Below are positions 38,036 to 50,000 of a DNA stretch of 64,000 nt, piece by piece. The position numbers and the translations under genes were made by a program. The number at the start of each line of letters is the position of its first letter. The stretch's first letter is position 1. Source of the stretch: Ciona intestinalis (Eukaryota > Chordata > Ascidiacea > Phlebobranchia > Cionidae); the NCBI RefSeq assembly GCF_000224145.3, contig NC_020168.2, positions 4,127,480-4,191,479 on the forward strand, written 5' to 3'. The notes under the pieces were generated by a model. The model ran no database searches. It saw only the letters and a program-made list of their open reading frames with translations, and had not been told where the DNA came from.

Positions 38036-41000
38036 AGGAGGGAGTTATTTTTCCCGACTCATGATGATCTAAGCAGAAATCCAGATATTCCCGAACCATC
38101 AACTGAAGTGCCCACAACTTTTGCATCAGTGGATGACTATAGAAATATATGGAGAACAGTTGTAAAGGGTAAGTGCCTAAATATATAATACATAGAAAAG
38201 GACATGTAATGGAAACAAAGGTTCTGTAACCCAATGCATTAAATTGCTTTTAAGCAATATGTCCAATACTGGAAATGTGGAAAAGAGAAGTAGATTAATG
38301 AAAACTGTATTATTTAAGTGTCAGGTACTAGAGTAAATATAATATGTAGTTGTGAAATGAAACCCCCATGTTATACCATCTGCCATTGCCCTGCCAGGCG
38401 AGGTTAAATAACCAAGTTACATTCATTTACAAAACATAACTAACTGCATCTTACACAATTGACAAATGATGGTTATCATGCAAATCTTTCAACAGAACAC
38501 TTTAACTTCAAAATATGGGCCGCATGCAAACAGTATCATTCTTCAATGAGAAATGCTGACCTCAGCAAATCATTGGTGCAATCTGGTGTTGTATATTCAT
38601 ATGCACAACGTCAACCTGTGTACCCTAAAGAATTTATGCTGCAAAATGTAAGAACAGCAACAGACATGTGTGATGAAGACTTGGTGGGTGGCAATAAAAG
38701 TATACAGTCAATTTTATTTTAGCTAATGGTTTTAATAAAAAACTACAACAAAATGTTAGTGATAATTACATTCTTTATTTTAAGTAAAAAAAGTACAAAA
38801 TATTAAGTAATTTCTACTTTTTGAGGTTAAAATTGAGAATTTTTGTTCAAGCTTTATAATTTCAAATATAATTTTCATATTTTCAGTTGATGTTAGGGGA
38901 TCCACCATACTGTGACCATGACACGCCATGTAGAATGAACAGAGTTAAAAAGGAAGGGCCCAACATTGGAAGAATATTTTATTCTTGTGCACGGAAGCGA
39001 AAATGCAAGGTGAATAACTGAATATAACATTAAAAAAAGAAATTAAAAAGTTACAAAAAGCGGTGAAAAATTGTGTAGGTGTGTGTGGATTCACGTTATA
39101 GTAATTTATTATGTTTTGAGTGGTAACTTACTACCAAAACAATCAGTGAATTTGTGCAAAGATTTTTAAAATGCAAAAATTGTAGCACCATAAGACTGTT
39201 ATTTTATTTTTGGCTTAAAAGAATAAATTATCAACAAAATGTAACTTAATTGCACTTTAAAACATATTTTCAGTTTTTTAAGTGGGCAGAGGTTTCTAAA
39301 ATCAAATCAAAACCAAGTGTCTCTCTTCTGCCATCAAGTGATATGGTTAAAATTAACAACGAGAGAGCGCTAGCAAGCTATTTGTTGCAAAATGACGTCA
39401 AGTTTTTTACAGGATGTGCTTTAAGAAGGTGGGTTAATTTTTAACAAAAATGTTATTTAAAAAACTTGTTTTTTTAGAGTTAATCTGGTTTGTAATGTTA
39501 AACAATGTAACTTGATTAGAAAATGTAAATAAAGAATACATTAAAAAAAATTAATGGTTATTTAATGTTTACCATAGTGATAATTAAAAGTTAACTAAAA
39601 AAAGATTGTGTTAATATCAAAAAAAATTACTGTTAGATTTGTCAAAGCAAAAAAAACATTACAAAGTTAACCTGAATAATAGTTACAAAACAAACTAAAT
39701 TGCATCACGGAAAATCTCAACACTTAAAACTGACATGTTTACCATCACCATTCGTATAAACAACAAACACCTGACCCCTTCCCTCTGGCCGCGATTTTCT
39801 TTTCTTTTTCGTTGGTTTTCGGTGTGGGGAGTTAGGAACAGTGGTTTGAATATTTTTGTCTTCTTTTTTTGAGTCCAAACTTCCCCAAGCTTTTTGCGCA
39901 AGTGTCCGTCTGTCTTTGATTATATCAGAGCCTCGTTCTGAGCTACGATCGACCTTTTTTGACGTAGTTTGCTCCACCAAGCTTCGAAGAGGTTTCATAT
40001 CTTTGGTGCTCGATATTTTCCCATATTTTCCATCTTCTGTTGTGACGTGGAACACATTACCCAGCTTGTCAGACCACTCTATTACCTGCTGGAAAAAATG
40101 TTGGTGCTTCTGGTAAATGTATCTAACAGTTAAATTGTAGTGATGTTCAGTACATACAATATAATTTTTAAACTGTGCTGTCTTAGATTTACAGAATGAA
40201 ATCAGTACATATTTCTATTGCTACCCTATAGTTTTAAAAATATTTCAAATATAGTCGCAAGTTGGCAGTAGATATCATTTTTAAATATAAATCAAAATAA
40301 CACCCAACCAACCTGTTGAGAGCCAAGTTCACGCATAATACTTGGATAGAGCGGCGTTTCCGATCTTAATTGCTGTAACCTCGTCAATGGTCTGAATGTT
40401 GTTTTTTCTATGTTTGTTGCGTCTCTTTCCGTGAAACTCGTAGATTGTTCATTAGTGTGCGTGCACTTACATGTTTGTGGATGGTTGGGTGACACTTTTG
40501 AGGGCTTTGCAATTTCCGGCAGCATTTTCTGCTTTAGCTTTGCAATACCTGGCACAGTTTTCTTGTATGTTTTTTCCTCAGAAATCCCTTGATCCACATT
40601 CTCCTGTGTTAACATATCTCCGGCCATGTTTAGCACTGCCAACATTGAGTTCGGTTTGCTCTTAATGCTTCTTAAAGCTCTGAGCTCTTCTATCTTCTTT
40701 TTAAGCGGCGTTTTGTCAAGAATATTGTAAGTTTCTTTGTTCGCTATGGGTGACATTCGCTTGTGTGCCACCAGGTTCATTCTCTGTTCAAACCTCTTTG
40801 TAGGTTTGTCATTAAAATTCTCATGAACATAACATTGAGGTGACACTGGTGTGCTTTCTCTTGAATACCTGCACCTTAAATGAACTTTTTCCGGGAAAAC
40901 TTTTAGCGTTTCTTCCACTTTATTTTCCCCCTTTACCCTCTCCGGCGTGTTATGCCTAGTTTCACAAACTTTCGAAGTCGTTTGAATAGGAGGCAGAGGT

Positions 41001-44000
41001 TTCTTCTTACTTTCCTTAATCCCAGCTGAACCCAATCTCCTCTGTAGAAACTCGATAATAGAATTCCTTCTTGGTCGAGGAAAATTAAACATTCCACTTT
41101 TACTGGACTCCTGAGAGTTAGGTCTTGTCTCCATATTTTTATTCTGGGAGGTTAAAGTTATTACCCTTGGAGCACCAACAGTTAATTCACGTTCTTTCCT
41201 CTCGCGATGAACTTTATTTCCGATATTACTTTCCTTTCTAAGCAGACGTACTTTATAAGTCTTATCGAAGTTCAAATGGAGGTATTTTAACTTTGATTCT
41301 TTCCCAATGTCAAAAGAACTAGGTTTAATATCAACTAAAACTTCTCTCTTGTTTTGCTGTTGATTATTTTGCTTTTTCTTTGCATTACTTCTTACAGCCT
41401 TGGGTGTGCCAGGTACTTGATTGGGTATCGACACGCAATGCAAGGTTTCCATTGAATGTTCATACACAGTGTTAAGCAAATTATTTGACCTTATCGTTGC
41501 AGTTTTATTTCTCTGCGATGTCATACCATGATTAGGAGATCTAGCATTTTCAACTCTATCTTCAGTTTTACAAACTTTACCTTTTAAACTGAGACCTGAT
41601 GCTCCAGCACAAGTTATTTCATTAAAATCAGGGTTACTTTCATTTATTTCTTCTTTAACAATTTCCCCTTCTTTCAATATCACTTTAAATAACTCAGAAT
41701 CTCCAACACTCTCTGTGTTATCTACTTCCCCACCAACTGAAATAAAATCCTTATTATTATTTCCACTTTTCTCAGCACCAGATTTCACGATCGTCTTTTC
41801 CTGCTCCGAGGATAAACTTTGTACCGTCTGTGGTTTTGAAGATCCGGGACTTTTCCTCTCGTCCTCGCTTTCCCGCATCACTAACGATTTATCATCCTCT
41901 GCGGTTACTTCAAGATCGTTTGAATCCATCGAATTATGATTGTCTTCCACTGTTACATAACAACCGTCCCCCCCACTTAACCAACCCTCACCCTTATAAT
42001 CATCATCTTTATTGTATTTTGCTTCGTACTTAACGAAAACATCATCGCAAGCGGTGTATGAGTGTTCATAAGCATCTCCAGACTCCACCCCTCTCACCTT
42101 AACAGCATCAGGCACTTGAAAACATCTTTTGTCTTTGCCCACTTCAACTTTTGAATCTTCATTTTCACTTCCTATTGACCCTATTGTTTCCGATACACCT
42201 GAATTACAATCAATTTCCAGAACTTTATTGTTCTTTTCAAAACTCGCCACTGTTGTTGTTGTTTCACGTTGACCCAATGTTGTTATCTCTCTATTTGTTT
42301 CTAAACATGGGTCATCTCCCTTTTCTACCGATTTTGTCCTTTCACCTACAGTATCATTACAAACTGCCAATTTATTTGGATCAAAACAAGAAATATTTTG
42401 ACTTTCCTTGATCGGCTTCTTTTCTGATTTATTATTTCCATGTAAATCTTCAATTTTAGGATTTTCTTGAAACAAATTTGCACCAGTTGATATTGTCGGT
42501 GTAACATCCTCTGTCTTACATACACTTGAAGTATTTCTACCTATACGTAAAGGTGTTTCTTCCCCATTTAGATGTATACTCATTTCACTTTCACACCCAT
42601 CATAAGATGAAGAATTCGGAGTGCAAAGCCAGTCGTCATAACCTGACATATCCTGTACTTTGGTATTGTATTTTATTGCAGGTGTACTTAAGCTGAAGTC
42701 TTCTTGCAAATTAGTTTTGTTTCCACAAAAACCAGGATTGCTTTTAGCTCTTGAAGAAAGAATATTAAATTCTTCTTTCGTTTCTTGCAAAAATTCTGTC
42801 ATTTTTTGTTGGTTTGCTCTGGTCAATTTAAAACCTGATATTGCTTCATTTTTAGTTATTTCGCACAGATGTCTCCTTTTTGTTTCTTTTTCATTTTGCA
42901 ACTTTCAGGTGTAAAGTCCTTATGTTCTTGTTTAGGATTTTGCTTTGGTGTTGAAAAAACTTTTGTTTCAATTTGTGAAATTCCAGCACTGACCTCCGGC
43001 CAAGCTTCAACAATATGCAACTCTCTTTCTTGTGGATTTTTCATGATATCATTCTCAATTTTGACATCACTTTTGCTGTTTGTAGCTTCAGAAATGTTAC
43101 TTAAACTTCCACCAGTTTGTGGAGTTTTTCTTGGAGACAAAGATCGTCTTTTCCCAACTTTTAAAACGGGTGGAATAGTCACTTCCATAAATGCTGAGTC
43201 AGAGCAAGATGACCTCAGCTTTATTTTCACTTCGTCATTCTTTTTTTCCGGGGCGACTTTAACTTTGGTAAAAGTTTTTCCCCTTGTGCGTTGCAGGTCT
43301 AAATACTTGCCTAAATATCCCTTGACTTCCATTTTGTTTTCACTCCTTGGTTCTAAATCCCCACGGTTTATATTATCCGAGAAAGTAGCACCTACCAATG
43401 AAACTGGAATGGATTTTCTTCTTCTTAAAATTTCACTAACTTTTTTTTCCTGTTTTACAGATACTGCTTCACAGGTATTATGCCAGCTCTTTTGCTTTTT
43501 TTCTTCAAGTTTTTCGAATTCCGAGAATTTTTCCGACTCTTTTTGCAAAAAGTTCAATTTCTTCTTAATGTCTCTGCAACAGGTTTCAAATTCTCGTTTC
43601 TTTTCTTTTTCTTCCACTTTATGAGTTTTACAACTCAAATTATCACTTTTAGATATCTTACAGTCCTTTTTTTTCTTAGCACAACTTTTCCAATTCAACT
43701 CAACTTTTAACCTTGGCAGTTCTGGTTTAGTTGACCACTCTCTATATTTAGTAAACTGGTTTCCAGGAGAAAATGGGACATTTACAACCTCTTTAACTGC
43801 TTTTCCGTGCAACTTATCTAGAAAATCATTGTCATTTTCAATGTTAGTTTCAGTTCTGTAAAAGTCGATTGCAGTGTCAGGTATTTTGATGCCGGTAATA
43901 TCTTTACCCCATGTTTTCATTTGTTTATTGATGTAAGAAACGCATTTCTAAAATTAATTATTTGTCTCATCGCTTAAATCTGAAAAATAAAATAGATAAA

Positions 44001-47000
44001 AGTTTCATTGTTTTCAACAATGCAGGAAAACATATACAAAATACAGGGTGTTCACCAAGTGTTTACACCTAATGTCCTATGTGAACTTTATTCTTTCTCA
44101 TTTCTTGTATATTGAACTAAGTGTTTCAAAATATACCCAATAAGTAGGAAAATCAAAACAGATATATATTCCCAATACTTCAATGTCCAGAAAAAATATT
44201 CTTAAAAATGTATGATCATATATAGGAATATACTACATACTGTAACAAAAACACATCTCCACTAATTCGTTCATAATTCAGACCCCACTGAACCATCTAC
44301 AAGGATCCAACCCTAATTATTTCTAAGTCCACTTATCACCATTGCTTCCCATACACCAAGTACTTGAAGATCTCACGTCTATAAATAACTTCCTATTTCT
44401 TGTTCTTTGTAATAACTTATACACATAAGTATCAGATTTGGAGAATGGTATCAGCATTTTTTTAAAATTGAGTTGACATATTCAATTTGGCAGCAAATTT
44501 TAATTTGTATTTTCATATTGTATTGTCCTATGCATTTTTAGTCCAAGCCTTAGCAACTCATATTTCCTAAGTATCTCATATTCCAAACCTTAGCATCTCA
44601 TAGTATTCTGTACACACAGTATCCGATTAAGCCCAAGGTACATGATATGCATATAGGGAAAAAAATGATTTATGGCAGGGGTGTCAAAAACTAGATATAT
44701 TGTAACCTCATGCAAACTTTTTTAAGGTATTTCTTATATTATGCTACCTTTAATTGCTCTAGGTTGGAAAATATTGGGTATGATTAATGTTTTTGAAACA
44801 TAAAAATATTAATACCAACTTGTTTTTTTTGCATTGCAGAAAGTCTGTGGAAAATAATGAAGACACAAATCTGAAGGTATTGTTATCATTCATTTATAGT
44901 TCTTTTTTTTTCTTTTTCAAACTTTAGTGTGTATTTTTCAACTTGAAGTTATATTTTTGACTTTTTGATTATATTTTCTTATTAAAAACTTTATCAACTT
45001 TTTCCGATTAAAAACTACAATTACAATTTTTTTAATTCTATTTGTGTTTTTTAATGTTGAAGCCAAATTTCTAAACACTAAATATTAAATTTTTAATCCT
45101 ATATACCACACAGGAAACATTGGCAGCAAAATACTTGTATCTTCAACTTTCTCGTGAAGATCGAAGTTTAATGAACATTGGGTTGAAAGGTCTGTATAAA
45201 AATTAATTACCCAAGAATTACTTCATTTTAAAAATTTTATAGCTTATGTTTTATTTTAGCAAGGAACCCATTTTAGTGTAAATAAAATTTATGTTGGTTA
45301 AATAAAATTAATGTTGTCTACTTGGTATTTAAATTGAAAACCATAGTTATGTAATGTGCATCCTTAGTATGAAGAAACTTCTTTGTTTTTAATTTTTTAA
45401 CCACAAAACCACTACAGCCAAGAATAGCAACATAATATCAAAAATATTTGACTCTAAGACTGCCAAATTATTTTTTTTAAAGTGTTTTACCCGTAAAGCT
45501 TACCAAAAATTAACCCCTGAGCTATAGTATAAACAATTTTTATCACCTATATAACCCAAGTTAAGATACCACATTAATAAATTTACTAGCTATAATCCAA
45601 TGTTTGGTACAAAAAATACCCAAAAAATATATATTACCAGTTATATTATAAGTTTATTTTTTATTTTTAACTCTATTAAAATTATCACAATAACATATCT
45701 AGCCATAACTCAATATATTTTCTCAGATAGTTTATGGGCAGTATCAACTAATATGGACTTCACAGAAGATAAAACCGAACTTTTTCAAGCAATTTTAAAC
45801 AAAACAACAAACTCGAACGAAATTGTTGTTCAACCTGTTAATTCTACTTCATCAAGATTGTTAAATGAAGGTTGTTAATTAATTAGTTAACAATTTAAAT
45901 TTACCTAAAAAGTCTGTGGCATTTATTTGTAACTTTTTACTTTATCCTCGCATGGTGTTGTGTTTTATACACCTCGTGCCAGCTTAAGTAACCATGTATG
46001 TTTTTTTGAAGGATTTTTTTATGTATGGCTGATAATTTGGACAACCCATTAGTGACCACTAGGTTGGAGTAATTGCAATTAGGTGTCTTGCCCAAGGCCA
46101 CATATGCCCACAATAGTAGCAGCGAAGAGCCTTGAACCCATTACTTATAGAGACAGGCGCGCTAACCAACTGTGCTACAGCGCCAGCTTATCGGTAACAG
46201 TTTCACATTAAAGTACATCACAAATGCCACCAACCTCAACTAACTTCATAAGTTGTGTAGCACAACGTAACTTTATGGGTGATTATCTTTTTGGAGCGAT
46301 TACATTAGGACTTCACCCCATAGACACATACACCCCACAATAGTAGCAGAACACGCTATTACTAATATTCCTGTAAAAAATGGATTTTTGGAGTGATTGT
46401 TATCAAGACTCCACCCCAAAAGACACATACACCCACAGGGGCCACAACAATAGCAGAAAACAATACTAAAAACATTTCTGTCAAAAACCTAGTTTTGTAA
46501 ATAGATTAACAACTAACAATCCTGAACCACTGTGGCTGTCTATATCCTAAACAAAATTAAAATATTTATTTCTTACACTAGATAAGGTGGTAGTCATGTA
46601 CGTTTGTAAATCTGCGTTGGAATTCTCATACTTGCGTATTCTGCAAGATGATATGAATCTACCGATGGTCACTTCGTTGTTGAATATGAAGTCAATCAAC
46701 AAGCATGGTATGTAATGCATTGTGATATATATCTTGCTTTGGTGTACTGTACCCAATAACTATTGTTTATGGTAAGAGCCACATCAAAGTTTTTCTTAGA
46801 TAAATCAATGTTAAATCATAAACTTAAAAAAACATTACTTTTATGTAGCCTTAGAATAAGATTTTAAGAGAAAATTTAAGATACTAATTTTTTTCACAAA
46901 ACATTTAAGTTTTCATATAATAAGACAAAATTAGCATTGTAAATTAATTTAAATAAGTGGTTAATGTTAAAACTCTCAGCCACGAGAATACATAAAGTTA

Positions 47001-50000
47001 CTTTAATGTACAGTTGCAACATAAGATTTCAAGATAATATTTAAGACATTAAATCCTGTCACAAGTCAATTAAAATATCGGAAAATCAGCTTAAACCCTA
47101 GCCACAAAAATATTTAACTTTATAAGATTTCCTCACCCATGTTCAATGCAGGTGGTTTGAATTTCACCGGGACATTTGATTTGACCAAACCAACCAATGT
47201 CGTTCCATCTTCAAGAGGAAAACAAGTATTTCACATTGAGATTAGTTATGATGATATGGTAAGTCTATTTACTATAATACGCTACATGTTGTGATGTTCG
47301 AGGCTCTTCGCTGCTACCATTGTAGGGGTATGTGTCATTGCACCTAAAGACAATTTAAAAAGTTGTCTAAATTGTCAGCCACACATTAAAAAAAATCAAA
47401 AAAATAATCACCTACAAAGTTACATACATGGTAACTCGTAAGCTGGCATGTTGTGTGTTTAACACGTAAGATTAAATAGTTTTAAAGTAATGAACTCTAT
47501 AATGACAATTATGACATTATTGATATTAATTCATTGTTTAATAATAATAAAGCCATTGATTCATCACCAGATTTCACTATCAACTTGTTATGTCAAGAAT
47601 TATAATTTGAACGAACAACAAAGTAAAGCTTTGCTCTCATTGGTCGATATGTTAAAAGAAAAAAAGAATTTGTCCCAGATATTTTTATTGGATGGTAAGT
47701 CGAATGATAACTCTCAAACTAGATAAAAACTTTGTTATTTAGCTCATTTTAGTATTTTTAAGTGATCACTGTCTAATTTATGATTAAATGGGAACCACAC
47801 AAAAAATTGCCTAAAAAATAAATAGTTTAATTTTTTCCTTTTTAGACAGCACCAATTAAAAAAAAACGAGGTTTTTGTTGATGGGTTCTTGACACATTTA
47901 ATTTTTACCCATAGTACTTTTACTTTTATCTAAACCGGCTTGGCAATAAATTTGTCAACAAGTTCTGTTATAGCCACTTTGCAGAATAGGCCAAATCTGC
48001 CCTAAATCTCAGATGTTTAGGAATCTCCCCAATGCAGAATAAAACATGACCATTGAACAGTTTAGTATCACCGTTGTTTAACACATATCAACTTACAGGG
48101 GTTGTGGGGTCAGGGAAGACATTTCTTCTCTCAGTAATCATCATGTATTTGATCGAAGTTATGTCCGCTGGTGATGGGAAGTCAAACAAAGTTAAAATAT
48201 TAGTGACAGGGAAGTCTAACTCTGTGGTAAGTAAAGACTTTTTTGGATGAAATTTAAGAGCATGACTAATATACAAAAAAGTGTGTGAAACATGGATTTT
48301 CATGCCAGTTTTAAAACAAACAACCAGATATATTTAAAAATGAAGACAAATGTGTCATATATATATATATATCTATATGAGCTGTTAAGTTTATATTGAT
48401 AAAAATAGTGTTGAGGAAATGTATGCTTATAGTCAATGGCCGACTCTTTAATATGTTGTAAAGGGCTTTGTAAATATTGAAACATATAGTATTAGGAACT
48501 TTAGTATCTATCTGGGTGGAATATTTGTTTCGTACAAAATGAAAATATTAACTTTAATTTTTTTAAGGTTGATTGTTTGTTTCACCAACTGCGTGCGTTG
48601 GGCTGTGAAAGAATGGTTCGGATCGGAAATCTTGAAAATATTAATAGAAATCTTCTACCTTACAGTTTGCACTCACTAGGAGGGGCACAAGAGCATGCGA
48701 AGAAACTTCAGGTAACTTCCCTGACTGGGACTTGAACCTGGAATTCTTGTGTAAAAATTACATTGACAAACATATAGCCTGTCTGCTTGATATGATTTTC
48801 ATGTAACACGTTTCTTTTTAAAAAATAAAAACTGTTTCAATATAAGGGTTATTTTTAAATATAATATAAAATGCCTTTAAATAAAAAGTTGTGTTTGGGC
48901 AGAAGCATGAGAAGTAAAATTTATAACTTGATATTTTGTTTCTTTAGAAAATGCTTCAGTCTTCAAAACAATCTCAACCCTCAAACTAGTAAGTGCATAG
49001 TTGTAACTAGTAGTATTACTATGATATTTTTACTGTAAAGAATATAAGGAATATTTTGGAGTATATTTCTATGCATTTGTTTTAAGCCTTCCAAAATGTA
49101 AGTTGCCAAAATACTAATTTAGTGGCATTCAGGTATTTTTTAAAGGAAATGGCTCATTGGAAAAAAAACACAAATGGCAAAATATCTTTTTGTTCACTAA
49201 AAGTTGACTATTTTCCAGTCACATACAAAAAAGTTTGGAGCTGGTGCGCTCTGGCTCCACCAAAAGGATGTTGCACAAAGCGCTAGTTGTTGGAATGACG
49301 TGCGATGAAATTAACTCACCCTGTGTTAGGAGTTATAAATTCCCTGTAAGTTTAAACTTTAGATTAAATCACCTTTTTTATCAATGACTTCAGTGTGTAT
49401 TCTTTGAATAGATACAAGAGCCTAACCGCTCAATCATATATTTTTTATGTAAAGTTAAATGAGTCTTAACAGTTAAATAGGAATTTTTAATGTATGTAAA
49501 ATTTCAGTCAAAATTTTAAAAAGCAAAAATGTTATATTTGTATTTTACAAATAACATTCAATTTAGAAATTAAAAGACTATTGTTGAAATTACAAATTGA
49601 GATAATGGGCAACAAATCTTAGCTTTAAATTTAAAAAAGGCAAAAATATTGTATTTGTATTACAAATATTATTTAATTTAATAAAAATAAATTAAAAGAC
49701 TATTGTTAAAATTACAGATTGTGATAATGGACAATGCCACTGAAACTTCTGAACTTTCAACTTTACTCCCATTGGTTGAATTTGGATGTGAAAAGCTCCT
49801 ATTGGCTGGAGACTCACGCTGCTTAACCAATCACAATAGTGCATTCACACAATCATTGTTTTCACGGTAATTTAAACAAAAAATGTTTATTAGAAAATAG
49901 TTAGAACTTATAAAACTTTTTTTTATCCCCGTGTGGCAGAAAAACAACCGTCGTTATAACAGAGATGTTCTGTTTTATACGTCTCGTGCCAATTTTTGAG

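Noticed and set aside
42869..43624. 251-codon plus-strand frame opposite the nested gene
   Set aside because: A Phe/Ser/Leu-rich shadow of a Lys/Glu-rich coding strand. The minus frame is longer and has the spliced context.
46161..46184. tRNA-like sequences (also 50193-50216 and 50817-50885) as tRNA genes
   Set aside because: They have A and B boxes but no full cloverleaf and are followed by the shared SINE body, so they are SINE heads.
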